Shown here: positions 7,361 to 16,645 of the stretch, piece by piece
Layout: each line of letters begins with the position of its first letter
How positions within the stretch are numbered: the first letter of the stretch is position 1
Source of the DNA: an uncultured Lachnospiraceae bacterium
GTDB taxonomy: Bacteria; Bacillota; Clostridia; Lachnospirales; Lachnospiraceae
Direction of reading: 5' to 3'
Length of the DNA: 64,000 nt
Assembly (NCBI GenBank): GCA_910579805.1
Contig: CAJTWM010000003.1
Coordinates: 141,632 to 205,631 of the forward strand
The notes under the pieces: model-generated
What the model saw: the letters and a program-made list of their open reading frames with translations, nothing else
Told to the model about the DNA's origin: nothing
Databases searched by the model: none
Made by a program: the position numbers and the translations under genes

Positions 7361-8539
7361 ATGGAAGCGTATGAGTTGTTTAAGGATCTTGCTATTATTA
7401 TTATAGCAGCAAAAATTTTTGGCATTTTAGCAAGAAAATGTAAAGCGCCTCAGGTAGTAGGTGAAATTGTAGCAGGTTTGATAATAGGACCGAGCATACT
7501 TGGATTGGTAGAACAGACTGACTTTTTACTCAGTATGGCGGAGATCGGCGTTGTGCTTTTGATGTTTTCCGCAGGTTTAGGGACAGATTTAAAAGAACTT
7601 CTAAAAACAGGACCGATCGCTCTTTTAATCGCCTGTGCAGGAGTTTTTATTCCGTTGATAGGAGGAACTTTTTTATATATGGGATTTTATGGAGCTTCTC
7701 CATGGGGTTCCGAAGAATTTTTTAAGGCGGTATTTGTGGGTACGATCATGACGGCTACTTCCGTCAGCATAACGGTAGAATCTCTTCGTGAAATGGGTTA
7801 TTTAAAGGGAAAAGTAGGAACTACCATATTAAGCGCCGCTATTATCGATGATGTAATCGGTATCATTGTGCTTACTTTTGTAATTGGATTTAAGAATCCC
7901 GAATCCAATCCGGGCAGCGTTATTTTATCCACAGTATTATTCTTTGTTTTTGCCATCGTGGTAGGATATTTATGTTATAAAGCGTTTAAATGGATCGATA
8001 TGAAATATCCTCATACAAGGCGTATTCCGATTGCAGGGCTTGCTCTTTGCTTTGCAATGGCTTACATAGCGGAAGTTTATTTTGGAATTGCCGACATTAC
8101 GGGCGCTTATGTGGCGGGGATCATATTATGTTCTATTAAAGATTCCAATTATATTGCGGAAAAAATGGATACAAGTTCTTATATGCTTTTCAGCCCTGTC
8201 TTTTTTGCAAGTATCGGATTAAAAACAAATCTTGAGAGCATAGACGGCTCTTTGCTTTTGTTTTCTGTAGCTTTTGTGATCATTGCACTTGTTACGAAGA
8301 TTATCGGATGCGGTCTTATGGCGAAACTTTGCAAATTTAATTGGAAAGATTCTTTAAAAATCGGAGTGGGTATGATGACAAGAGGAGAAGTGGCGTTGAT
8401 CGTTTCACAAAAAGGGCTTTCTGTAGGGCTTTTAACGCCAATCTACTTTACTGCAGTTATTTTGCTGATTATCATTTCTTCTATTTCTACGCCTATTTTA
8501 TTGAAAGTGCTGTATGCAAAAGATAAAGCCGACGCATAA
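7361..8539 (+). CDS. CPA2 family cation:proton antiporter
   Basis: This is an integral membrane Na+(K+)/H+ antiporter of the monovalent cation:proton antiporter-2 family. The protein has about 12 hydrophobic segments. Family motifs are visible: KAPQVVGEIVAGLIIGPSILG, EIGVVLLMFSAGLGTD, TATSVSITVESLREMG, and the catalytic acidic pair in SAAIIDDVIGIIVL. MMTRGEVALIVSQKG occurs near the C terminus. There is no C-terminal TrkA-N or USP domain, so it is a short form (392 residues). The start at 7361 is preferred over 7343 because TGGAG lies 9 bases upstream of it. Confidence 0.92.
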   Translation: MEAYELFKDLAIIIIAAKIFGILARKCKAPQVVGEIVAGLIIGPSILGLVEQTDFLLSMAEIGVVLLMFSAGLGTDLKELLKTGPIALLIACAGVFIPLIGGTFLYMGFYGASPWGSEEFFKAVFVGTIMTATSVSITVESLREMGYLKGKVGTTILSAAIIDDVIGIIVLTFVIGFKNPESNPGSVILSTVLFFVFAIVVGYLCYKAFKWIDMKYPHTRRIPIAGLALCFAMAYIAEVYFGIADITGAYVAGIILCSIKDSNYIAEKMDTSSYMLFSPVFFASIGLKTNLESIDGSLLLFSVAFVIIALVTKIIGCGLMAKLCKFNWKDSLKIGVGMMTRGEVALIVSQKGLSVGLLTPIYFTAVILLIIISSISTPILLKVLYAKDKADA

Positions 8540-8557
8540 AAAAGGAAACATATAAAA

Positions 8558-8633
8558 ATGAGGGGTTGCTGCATTAAGGAAAATAAAACCATGCTTATTG
8601 CGGCAGCTCCTCATTTAGTTGAAATCTGTTTTT
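8558..8633 (+). terminator. Terminator between convergent genes
   Basis: A 21-bp imperfect stem (8558-8578 with 8594-8614) is followed by T-rich sequence including TTTTTT near 8629. It sits between the antiporter (+) and the hybrid kinase (-) and could serve both. Confidence 0.65.
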
Positions 8634-8685
8634 TCACTTATATTTTTCAAAATTTATTCCAAAAGTTTTGAAACGGAATTTAGAA

Positions 8686-11376
8686 TCACTTTTTAGCGTT
8701 CAGTTCTTCTTCCCAGGTTCTCAATATTGTTCCGCAAGTATCCACGTCAAATTCGTCTACCGCATTTTTTAATTGTGTAAACAATCTTTCCTGTGACTCG
8801 GAAAAAGAATATTGGTTCATTTCTTGTATCATATTGTCCATTACGTCCATATCCAGATTATCGAGCGCAGTTTTCAAGTCGAAGAAATAATTGAATAAAG
8901 ATTCTTTAGAAATATCTTTTTTATCTATTTCTTTTTCTTCTTCTACGCAGAAAGGCTGAAGTACGGTCGTATAGTAAAAATATTGTCTCAGCATTTCTTT
9001 GGTATTTTTATGTATTAATCTTGCATCCCTTGCATTGCCGGCTTTTTCCATAGCGGCGGCTTTTTCGGATAAAGAAATGGCTCCAATCTGTTTGGATGCG
9101 CTTTTTAATGCGTGTACCTCGATCGTATAGTTGATCCAGTCTTCTTTTTCTTCCAAAGATTTTATCAGTTTTACTTTTTTTTCAATCATACGGTAATAGT
9201 CTTTTAATACTTTCCAGAACAAGTCTTCCGACCCTAAGAGCCGGATAGCGTATGCCACATCCAGATCGCCGACGACAATATCGTTTTTATTATTTAGTTT
9301 TTTCGGGTTATTTTGTGATTCATAGATCCTTTCTATTTTTTCAACAGGCAGCCATTCTTTTACTTTCGATGTCAGGATACGCAATTCAATCGGTTTAGCA
9401 ACAAAATCATTCATGCCTTCCTGTTTAAACATTTCTTTTGTTCCGTCAACTGCATTTGCCGTTAAAGCGATAATAGGAACGTCATTATATTCCGAATGGA
9501 AACGTCTGATAATATGTGTAGTTTCCACGCCGTCTAATTCGGGCATCATGTGATCCATAAAAATAATGTCATAATGATGTACGGAGATCATGGCAATTGC
9601 TTCTTTGCCGCTTAGGGCAGTAGCTATCTTCATTTTCAGCGGTTCTAAAAGTCCTTCTGCAATCGTCAGGTTGACGGCATTATCGTCGACAATAAGGATC
9701 TCGGCAGTAGGAGCAATAAAATCAAAATCCACATCGTTGGAAATATTGTCGTCCGTATGTATTTTTTCCTGATTAAATATTGTCGCAATATTTAAAGTAA
9801 AGAGCGGTTTTTTTACTATCAGCAGATTCGAAGCGTTATATTTTGCAGTACTGTGGTAGTCGGTAAGAAGAACGGCTATGATCTGCGGATGGGTCAAAAT
9901 AAAATTATCCACTTCTTCCGAAAATAAAGGGCTTTCAATAAAAAGGAACATTTTTTTATTTTCGTAAAAAAGATCAAGTTCTTTTTCTGATTTCAAGTCT
10001 TTATACTCTATGCCTAAATTCGTTACGTCGATATTTAACTGTTCTTTTACATAAGGGTTTGAAATCAGTCCTACCGCAAAGATGGAATTAGGTTCCCTGA
10101 TCATAATGCTTGGATAAGCGTCTACGATCTTTTGCGGCAGATTAAATGAAAATTTACTTCCTTTTCCGTATTTACTTTCTACGGAAATATTTCCGTTCAT
10201 TAAAGTAAGCAATTGTTTGGATATTGCAAGCCCCAGACCGGTGCCTTCAATATTACGGTTTCTTTTACTGTCTACCTGCTGGAAAGACCGGAATAATTTC
10301 CCAATATCTTCTTTTTTAATGCCGATACCTGTGTCTTCGATAGAGGCGCGGAGGTCTATTTCACCGTTGGAAAGAGTAACATAATCCATTTTTAATACGA
10401 TCTTTCCTTTGGAGGTAAATTTTGCGGCATTATTCAGGAGATTTAAAAGAATTTGTTTGATCCTGATATTATCTCCTGAAAGTTTATACGGTATGTCAGG
10501 CGAAACGTCAAGGATCAGTTCAATATCTTTTTCACTGATCCTTGTCATGATGATATTGGCAATATCGCTTATTAAGGACATAGGCTCATAATCCACGGGG
10601 GTAATATCCATTTTCCCTGACTCTATCTTTGAAAAATCCAATATATCATTGATGATAGTAAGCAGTGATTTTCCGGCTACTTTGATCTGATTGATATATT
10701 CCCTTGCGGCAGGAGGCAGATCTTCCCGCAGGGCCATTTCCGACATTCCGATGACCGCATTCATAGGAGTTCTTATTTCATGGCTCATATTCGCAAGAAA
10801 ATCGGATTTCATATTCGCCGCTTTTTCAATTTCTTTATTTGCCCTGTTAACGAGATATTTATTGTATGCGATATTGGACAATACATTGGCGACGGTATAA
10901 AGAAATTCGGTAGCGTTATTGATTTCTTCTTCCGTCAGTATTTTGACTTTTTGCGCGGCGTTTACATATTCTTCGGGATCTACTCCTATTTCAAACGCAT
11001 AATGTACGAATTTATTAAAATCCGGCGTTTCGGTCAATACCTGACCGCCGATAAAAGATCCTATAAGCTGGTTATTTACTATAATAGGAGCCGCAAAATC
11101 AATCAGGCCCGCGTGACAGGTATAAGTAACGGGTCTTCCCTTTTCCAATGCCATTTTGGCTCCGTACCGGTCGCACTGTTCACAGTAAAGATTGCCGATA
11201 AAGGAGTTTCTCGTGCATTTCATGCAAAAGTCTGAAAAACCTGAACCTTGGGTTAAAGCCACGCCGTTCGCATCCGTCGTGATAGTGCCGATGCCTGTCA
11301 TTTTTGCAAAGGAGTCCTGTATTCTTTGTAATGTTTCCATATCGATCAGATCTGTTAAATATATTTCACTTTCCAT
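8686..11376 (-). CDS. Hybrid sensor histidine kinase with PocR domain and HPt
   Basis: A multidomain phosphorelay kinase with no membrane segment. Domains in order: an N-terminal PocR sensory domain (residues 5-165) with Cys51, Cys54, Cys65, Cys68 and Cys87, and the pattern YTCHAGLIDFAAPI; HisKA with FLANMSHEIRTPMNAVIG (His199); HATPase with NNAAKFTSKG, DTGIGI and GTGLGLAI; a receiver-like segment lacking a clear phosphoacceptor; a full receiver (LIVDDNAVN, IIFMDHMMPELDG, Lys in FVAKPIE); and an HPt domain with VHALKSASKQIG. ATG at 11376 with GACGAGG upstream is preferred over a TTG start at 11397 that overlaps the previous gene. It follows the regulator gene at 11390-12241 after 13 bases, so the two form an operon and are probably partners. 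Confidence 0.9.
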   Translation of the reverse strand: MESEIYLTDLIDMETLQRIQDSFAKMTGIGTITTDANGVALTQGSGFSDFCMKCTRNSFIGNLYCEQCDRYGAKMALEKGRPVTYTCHAGLIDFAAPIIVNNQLIGSFIGGQVLTETPDFNKFVHYAFEIGVDPEEYVNAAQKVKILTEEEINNATEFLYTVANVLSNIAYNKYLVNRANKEIEKAANMKSDFLANMSHEIRTPMNAVIGMSEMALREDLPPAAREYINQIKVAGKSLLTIINDILDFSKIESGKMDITPVDYEPMSLISDIANIIMTRISEKDIELILDVSPDIPYKLSGDNIRIKQILLNLLNNAAKFTSKGKIVLKMDYVTLSNGEIDLRASIEDTGIGIKKEDIGKLFRSFQQVDSKRNRNIEGTGLGLAISKQLLTLMNGNISVESKYGKGSKFSFNLPQKIVDAYPSIMIREPNSIFAVGLISNPYVKEQLNIDVTNLGIEYKDLKSEKELDLFYENKKMFLFIESPLFSEEVDNFILTHPQIIAVLLTDYHSTAKYNASNLLIVKKPLFTLNIATIFNQEKIHTDDNISNDVDFDFIAPTAEILIVDDNAVNLTIAEGLLEPLKMKIATALSGKEAIAMISVHHYDIIFMDHMMPELDGVETTHIIRRFHSEYNDVPIIALTANAVDGTKEMFKQEGMNDFVAKPIELRILTSKVKEWLPVEKIERIYESQNNPKKLNNKNDIVVGDLDVAYAIRLLGSEDLFWKVLKDYYRMIEKKVKLIKSLEEKEDWINYTIEVHALKSASKQIGAISLSEKAAAMEKAGNARDARLIHKNTKEMLRQYFYYTTVLQPFCVEEEKEIDKKDISKESLFNYFFDLKTALDNLDMDVMDNMIQEMNQYSFSESQERLFTQLKNAVDEFDVDTCGTILRTWEEELNAKK

Positions 11377-11389
11377 AGGCGTAACCTCG

Positions 11390-12241
11390 TCAGCCAATAC
11401 ACTTTGAAATGGCGGTCAATAATTTTTCATGATCTACGGGTTTTAATAAATATCCCTGAGGTTTTAAGATTAAAGCTTCATGGATCTTATTTTGATCCGT
11501 GATTCCGGTAAGGAAGATAACAGGTATCCTTTTGGTGGCGTTATTAGCGCGCAGTTTTTCCAAAACGGCAGGCCCGTTTTCTTCGGGCATATCATAATCA
11601 AGTAAAATCAGGTCAGTCTTTTTATTTTTTAGAAAATTAAGGGCTATTTTCCCGTTTACAGCGGTGGCGATATCGTATTTGTTTTTTAACAGCTCTTTAA
11701 TGGAACGCAGCATAAGAGGATTATCGTCTACTACTAGTATATGTTTGCGCACGATCGGTTCTCCTGTTGATAAAGGATCGTCGTTATTATTCACAAGAGC
11801 ATTGGATTGATTATAATCGATGTTTCTGTTTACATTGGATAAAAGGTTTTGTTTTGAATACGCCGAAGGATCGTAAAGTTCAATAAACTTTAAAATCTGT
11901 TCCTGAATGGCCGAAGCGTTTAACGGTTTCGACATGATCAGGTCAGCGATGCTTACGGCAAATTTCTCAAATTCATCACATTCTTCTTTTAATCCTATGA
12001 GGATAAAAGGAATTTTTTCCATGGTAAGCCTCGACTTAAGGGAGGTCATTCTGGATACGGTATCTCTGGGTTCATTATGAATACAATATACAAAGATATC
12101 AGGTCTGAAATATTTTATATGACGAATAATATCTTCATAACGGGTAGAAGTAGTAACGGACTCAAAGGTATCGTTCATTTGTACAAAAAAGTCATCGATT
12201 ATAGAGTTATTTTTTCCGGCCAGCAATGCTTTATATTTCAT
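11390..12241 (-). CDS. Response regulator with degenerate and intact receiver domains
   Basis: A 283-residue protein without an obvious output domain. Residues 1-125 have the length and spacing of a receiver fold, but the phosphoacceptor position reads DIFVYCIHNEP without the aspartate, so this is probably a pseudo-receiver. After an Asn-rich linker (about 135-160), residues 165-283 form a canonical receiver: HILVVDDNPLM, LILLDYDMPEENG with the phosphoacceptor Asp, FLTG, and YLLKPVD. The ribosome site AAAGGGGG is strong. It is the first gene of a two-gene operon with the PocR hybrid kinase. Output may be by protein-protein contact. Confidence 0.85.
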   Translation of the reverse strand: MKYKALLAGKNNSIIDDFFVQMNDTFESVTTSTRYEDIIRHIKYFRPDIFVYCIHNEPRDTVSRMTSLKSRLTMEKIPFILIGLKEECDEFEKFAVSIADLIMSKPLNASAIQEQILKFIELYDPSAYSKQNLLSNVNRNIDYNQSNALVNNNDDPLSTGEPIVRKHILVVDDNPLMLRSIKELLKNKYDIATAVNGKIALNFLKNKKTDLILLDYDMPEENGPAVLEKLRANNATKRIPVIFLTGITDQNKIHEALILKPQGYLLKPVDHEKLLTAISKCIG

Positions 12242-12467
12242 ATGGTAACCCCCTTTGTAATAGAATATCTATTATTGCCCTTTCTTTTATTATATATAAT
12301 ATGTAGAAATTTTGCATTAGTTTTAGTAAATTATTTGTATTTTCATATCAATATCTTCTGTTGTAAAATAATTCAGAATAAACTGTCTTTTGCAATTCAT
12401 TGAGAGTTATATTAGAATAGAATATTGAAGAATCTTTTTATAAAATAAGAAAGGCAGGAATTATAAA

Positions 12468-13841
12468 ATGACACAGGAAGAGAAAGTTGTATATATGACG
12501 ACGGAACCTGTAAATAAGCTGGTATGTAAAATGGCAGTACCCACTATTATAAGTATGCTTATTACTTCGTTTTATAATATGGCAGATACTTATTTTGTAG
12601 GAAAGCTGGATACTCAGTCTACAGCGGCAGTAGGGGTGGTATTTTCCCTTATGGCGCTGATACAGGCTTTAGGTTTCTTTTTTGGACATGGTTCGGGAAA
12701 TTATATATCAAGAAAACTCGGCGCAAAGGAATTTGAAGACGCTTCGAAAATGGCGTCGATCGGATTTTTTTCCGCATTTATTTGCGGAGGGTTGGTTTTA
12801 GTACTCGGTCTTATTTTTTTAGAACCGTTATCGGTAGTTCTTGGGTCTACGAAAACGATACTTCCTTATACGAAAAAGTATCTTTCCGTTATTTTATTTG
12901 GCGCGCCGTTTATGGTTTCTTCCCTTGTATTGAACAATCAATTAAGATTTCAGGGAAGCGCGGCTTCTGCCATGGCCGGGATCGTATCAGGCGCAGTGTT
13001 AAATATCATATTAGATCCGATCTTTATATTCCAATGTAATATGGGAATTACCGGTGCGGCGCTTGCAACGGTGATTGGCCAATTGTTAGGTTTTCTTCTT
13101 TTATGGAACGGGACGAGAAAAGGAGAAAATATTCATATAAAATGGAAAAATTTTAAACCTGCGTTATATTATTATAAAGAGATCGTAAGGGGAGGCGTTC
13201 CTTCTTTATGCAGGCAGGGACTTGCAAGTATTGCGACGATGTGCTTAAATCATATGGCGGGAGGATTTGGAGACGCAGCGATTGCCGGAATGTCCATTGT
13301 TTCAAGGATCACTATGTTTGCAAATTCCGCATTGATTGGATTCGGACAGGGATTTCAGCCGGTATGCGGCATGAATTACGGTGCGAAACTCTATAAAAGA
13401 GTAAAGGAAGGATTTTGGTTTTGTGTCAAATATGCTTTTTTCTTTTTGATCGTGATAGCCGCAGGGGCATATATCTTTGCGCCGGAAATGGTAAGTTTGT
13501 TCAGGGAAAACGATAGGGAAGTCATTGAAGTGGGAACGTGGGCCCTTCGTTTTCAGGCAGTCGTGTTTCCATTAAATGCATGGATCGTATTGTGTAATAT
13601 GATGTTACAATCTATCGGAAAGGCAGTAAAGGCATCTATCATCGCGGCGGCAAGACAGGGTCTGTTCTTTTTACCTCTTATATTGACGCTGCCTAGAATC
13701 TTTGGTCTGACAGGAATTGAGATCTGTCAAATGATATCTGATATTTTAACGTTTATATTGGCTGTTCCGTTAGGGATCAGCGTTTTAAAAGAAATGAAAG
13801 AAGAAAAGGAAGTATTGGAAGAGGAAAATGAAGATATTTAA
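12468..13841 (+). CDS. MATE family efflux transporter (1 of 3)
   Basis: A 457-residue multidrug and toxic compound extrusion family membrane protein, probably an Na+- or H+-driven exporter. It has twelve hydrophobic segments and the usual N-terminal MATE signature MAVPTIISMLITSFYNMADT. The inter-repeat similarity typical of two six-helix bundles is visible (VRGGVPSLCRQGLASIATM begins the second half). It starts at an ATG with GAAAGGCAGG upstream and is divergent from the two-component operon. The HAD phosphatase follows 45 bases later. The substrate is unknown. The C-terminal tail is acidic (EEKEVLEEENEDI). Confidence 0.92.
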   Translation: MTQEEKVVYMTTEPVNKLVCKMAVPTIISMLITSFYNMADTYFVGKLDTQSTAAVGVVFSLMALIQALGFFFGHGSGNYISRKLGAKEFEDASKMASIGFFSAFICGGLVLVLGLIFLEPLSVVLGSTKTILPYTKKYLSVILFGAPFMVSSLVLNNQLRFQGSAASAMAGIVSGAVLNIILDPIFIFQCNMGITGAALATVIGQLLGFLLLWNGTRKGENIHIKWKNFKPALYYYKEIVRGGVPSLCRQGLASIATMCLNHMAGGFGDAAIAGMSIVSRITMFANSALIGFGQGFQPVCGMNYGAKLYKRVKEGFWFCVKYAFFFLIVIAAGAYIFAPEMVSLFRENDREVIEVGTWALRFQAVVFPLNAWIVLCNMMLQSIGKAVKASIIAAARQGLFFLPLILTLPRIFGLTGIEICQMISDILTFILAVPLGISVLKEMKEEKEVLEEENEDI

Positions 13842-13886
13842 TAACAATTGGTATTTGATAATTACTAAAGAAGGGAACAGAGGAAA

Positions 13887-14711
13887 ATGAAATCAAATGA
13901 AACAAAGGTTTTGGTATTGGACATTGACGGTACGTTGACAAATTCCAAAAAGCAGATCACTGAAAATACGAAGAAAAGCATTATACATATTATGGAAGAG
14001 GGACATATCGTCATGCTTGCTTCGGGACGTCCTACGCCGGGTATGAGAAAATACGAAAAAGAATTGGAATTAGAAAAATACGGTGGTTATTTATTGTCTT
14101 TTAACGGCGCCAGAATCATAAATTGCAGAACGGGTGATATTGTATTTCAGAAAACTCTTCCGCCTGTTATTCTTCCGGGATTATATAAATTTGCGGATGA
14201 AAATAACTGCGGCCTTATGACATATCTTTCCGATAATATTATTTTAGGGACAAGAAGCGACGAATATGTAGAGTTGGAAGCAAAGATCAACGGTATGCCG
14301 ATAAAAGAAGTGGCAAATTTATTGTCTTTTGTAGATTTTGAAATGAATAAATGTCTGATGACCGCGCCTATAGAAAAAGCTCCTGCTTTTGAAGAAAAAC
14401 TGAATGAAATGTACGGAGATATTATCAGCGTATATCGAAGCGAACCGTTTTTTATCGAAATCATGCCAAAAGGAGTGGACAAAGCTTCTTCCCTTAACAG
14501 AATGTTAGCGGCAGTCGGGTTAAAGAGAGATAATGTGATTTGCTGTGGAGACGGATTCAACGATATGACTATGATCAGATATGCGGGTATTGGCGTGGCA
14601 ATGGCAAACGCACAGGAAAAAGTAAAACAGGCGGCTGATTTTATTACGGATTCCAATGATGAAGACGGAATCGTGAAAGTAATTAAAAAATTCATCTTAA
14701 ATGAATCTTAA
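13887..14711 (+). CDS. Cof-type HAD-IIB family phosphatase
   Basis: A 274-residue haloacid dehalogenase superfamily hydrolase of the Cof/IIB class, which dephosphorylates sugar phosphates, FMN or other small phosphorylated metabolites. Motif I is LVLDIDGTLTNS (nucleophile Asp12, acid/base Asp14), motif II MLASGRPTPGM, motif III Lys in the MPKGVDKASSL region, and motif IV CCGDGFNDMTMI. The C2B cap lies between about residues 85 and 190. It is co-directional with the MATE gene. Confidence 0.92.
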   Translation: MKSNETKVLVLDIDGTLTNSKKQITENTKKSIIHIMEEGHIVMLASGRPTPGMRKYEKELELEKYGGYLLSFNGARIINCRTGDIVFQKTLPPVILPGLYKFADENNCGLMTYLSDNIILGTRSDEYVELEAKINGMPIKEVANLLSFVDFEMNKCLMTAPIEKAPAFEEKLNEMYGDIISVYRSEPFFIEIMPKGVDKASSLNRMLAAVGLKRDNVICCGDGFNDMTMIRYAGIGVAMANAQEKVKQAADFITDSNDEDGIVKVIKKFILNES

Positions 14712-14729
14712 AAAATTAATTCGAAAAAA

Positions 14730-14757
14730 TTAAACTTTTTAGGAATCTTCTATATCT
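14730..14757 (+). promoter_or_regulatory. Possible ECF-type autoregulatory promoter
   Basis: The sequence TTAAACTTTTT (14730-14740) followed by CTTCTATATC (14748-14757) resembles the AAC-containing -35 and short -10 elements of ECF sigma promoters in front of sigV-like genes. The match is loose. Confidence 0.3.
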
Positions 14758-14784
14758 ATTAAGTAGAAGGTCAGGAGGAGAACG

Positions 14785-15309
14785 GTGGCAAAGGACACTT
14801 ATGATAAGATAGTAGAATATATACTGGAAAATCAGCAAAAATTTTATCGGATAGCATACTGCTATGTTTATAATAAAGATTCTGCTTTGGATATTGTTCA
14901 GAATGCAATCTGTAAGGCGCTTGAGCATTACCACAGTTTAAGAAATCCTGATGCGGTAAGAACTTGGTTTTATCGCATTCTTGTTAATGAAAGTCTGACC
15001 TATATTAAAAAGAACGGAAAAGAAATTGCTTATGAGCCTACCGAGTTAAAAGAAGAGATTTATTATGAGCCTAAGTTTGAACCCGGTTTTGCAGTATATG
15101 AAGAAATCAATAAATTATCGAAAGAAATGCAGACGGTGGTTCTGCTGCATTTTTTTGAACAGTTAACCTTAAAAGAGGTTTCCCAGGTAACAGGCGTAAA
15201 CCTGAATACGGTGAAGTCAAGACTGTATGCTGCTCTTTCAAAATTGGAAGAAGGCTTAAGGGAGGAGTATTTTGATGGACGATCAGAAAATACAAGAACT
15301 TCAAAATAG
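14785..15309 (+). CDS. ECF RNA polymerase sigma factor (SigV-like)
   Basis: An extracytoplasmic-function sigma-70 factor of 174 residues. Region 2 (residues 10-75) contains FYRIAYCYVYNKDSALDIVQNAICKAL and RTWFYRILVN. Region 4 (about 110-160) contains LSKEMQTVVLLHFFEQLTL and the HTH VTGVNLNTVKSRLYAALSKLEEGL. It uses a GTG start 5 bases after a perfect AGGAGGAG ribosome site. It overlaps the next gene by 35 bases, a typical coupling between a sigma factor and its anti-sigma factor. The partner resembles RsiV, which supports a SigV-like role in envelope or lysozyme stress. Confidence 0.92.
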   Translation: MAKDTYDKIVEYILENQQKFYRIAYCYVYNKDSALDIVQNAICKALEHYHSLRNPDAVRTWFYRILVNESLTYIKKNGKEIAYEPTELKEEIYYEPKFEPGFAVYEEINKLSKEMQTVVLLHFFEQLTLKEVSQVTGVNLNTVKSRLYAALSKLEEGLREEYFDGRSENTRTSK

Positions 15310-16510
15310 AGGAAAAGAAATATATGACGGTATTATGATCCCGCCCGAATTGGATGAGATAGTAAAGAAGACGATAGGATCCAGAGATAAAGAATCTATT
15401 GATAAACAATATAAAGAGACAAGAAGCCCTATTTCCGAAATTATGAAATATATTGGCGCAGCAGCGGCAGCAATCACGGTCAGTATCATTATAGGATTGA
15501 ACAGCAGCGAATCCTTTGCAAAAGAAATGGGTGAAGTTCCCGTTCTTGGGGCCGTTGCAAAAGTATTTACGGTAAGGCAGTATACGATAAAGAAAGAAAA
15601 TCTTACGATCGATACGAGTGTGCCAAACGTAGAAATAGATGCGGAAGAACAGACACCGGAAGAAAAAACATCTGTTATTTCAGAACCTGATAATGAAAAT
15701 TTTGAAGAAGGCGGAGAAACAAACGAGGGAAACACAAATAATACGGTATCCGGTAATATCATATCGGATGATACGATATCGGGAAATGAAGTGGAAGACG
15801 ATACGCATATGACTATATCGGGTAATGATATTATTTCCGTATCGGGAGACGAGAAAAAAGTTATTGACAGCCTTGATACTCCCACTGTACCGGTAACGGT
15901 ATCAAGTAACGATATTTATACGCAGGCAGTCACGGTAAATGATTTTACATTGGATATAAATAAGAAGATAAATAATTATATTCAGAAATATATTTCAAGT
16001 GAAACGGAACGTTTTGAAGAATATAAGACGGCATTTTTTGAAACGGGAGGTACACAGGAAGAATGGGCGGATAGAAAATTTGATATTACCGTAGATTATG
16101 AAATAAAATATCAAAGAGGAGCCGTCGTATCTTTTGTAATTACGGTTGCTGAAAACTGGTGCGCCGCTTACGGTGAAAGGACTTTTTATAACTTGGATCT
16201 GTTAAACGGAAAAAATATAGAGTTAAGCGACTTACTTGGCAATGATTATATCGAAGTGGCAAACGTACAGATCATCCGGCAGATGAAAGAGAGGGTAAAG
16301 GAGAATCCTGATTATGTATATTGGGGCATTACGGACGAAGGCGCGGTTCAGGGATTTGACGGTTTTAAGACGATAAATGAAGATACGGCATTTTATATTA
16401 ATTCATCAGGAAATCCGGTTATTGTCTTTGATAAATATGAAGTCGGCCCGGGATTTATGGGAGAGCAGGAATTTGAGATCATTGTAGAGTATGATAACAC
16501 GCCGGATTAA
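15275..16510 (+). CDS. RsiV-like membrane anti-sigma factor with DUF3298-type domain
   Basis: A probable anti-sigma factor for the upstream ECF sigma. Residues 1-55 are cytoplasmic and resemble the RsiV N terminus (IPPELDEIVKKTI). One membrane segment (about 57-78) follows, then SESFAKEMGEVPVLGAVAKV, matching the RsiV pattern after its helix. In Bacillus RsiV this area is cut by signal peptidase upon lysozyme binding, and an A-x-A-like SFA is present here. Residues about 115-215 form an acidic linker with repeated ISGN/VSGN motifs. The C-terminal 190 residues look like the DUF3298/RsiV sensor domain. ATG at 15275 follows GGAGGAG by 7 bases; an upstream TTG is less likely. Confidence 0.85.
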   Translation: MDDQKIQELQNRGKEIYDGIMIPPELDEIVKKTIGSRDKESIDKQYKETRSPISEIMKYIGAAAAAITVSIIIGLNSSESFAKEMGEVPVLGAVAKVFTVRQYTIKKENLTIDTSVPNVEIDAEEQTPEEKTSVISEPDNENFEEGGETNEGNTNNTVSGNIISDDTISGNEVEDDTHMTISGNDIISVSGDEKKVIDSLDTPTVPVTVSSNDIYTQAVTVNDFTLDINKKINNYIQKYISSETERFEEYKTAFFETGGTQEEWADRKFDITVDYEIKYQRGAVVSFVITVAENWCAAYGERTFYNLDLLNGKNIELSDLLGNDYIEVANVQIIRQMKERVKENPDYVYWGITDEGAVQGFDGFKTINEDTAFYINSSGNPVIVFDKYEVGPGFMGEQEFEIIVEYDNTPD

Positions 16511-16535
16511 GAGTGATTTTTCAAACAGAAATTAT

Positions 16536-16585
16536 ATAACAGGAGTTTTGAAATGATATTCATATCAAAGCTCCTGTTATTTTAT
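16536..16585 (+). terminator. Terminator of the sigma/anti-sigma operon
   Basis: A perfect 10-bp inverted repeat (16536-16545 with 16571-16580), extended by partial inner pairing, is followed by TTTAT. It lies between convergent genes. Confidence 0.7.
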
Positions 16586-16645
16586 ATTTAATTGATTATT
16601 TCGCTATTTGGTTTTCTTTGTAATTTACTTATATAATAACATATA

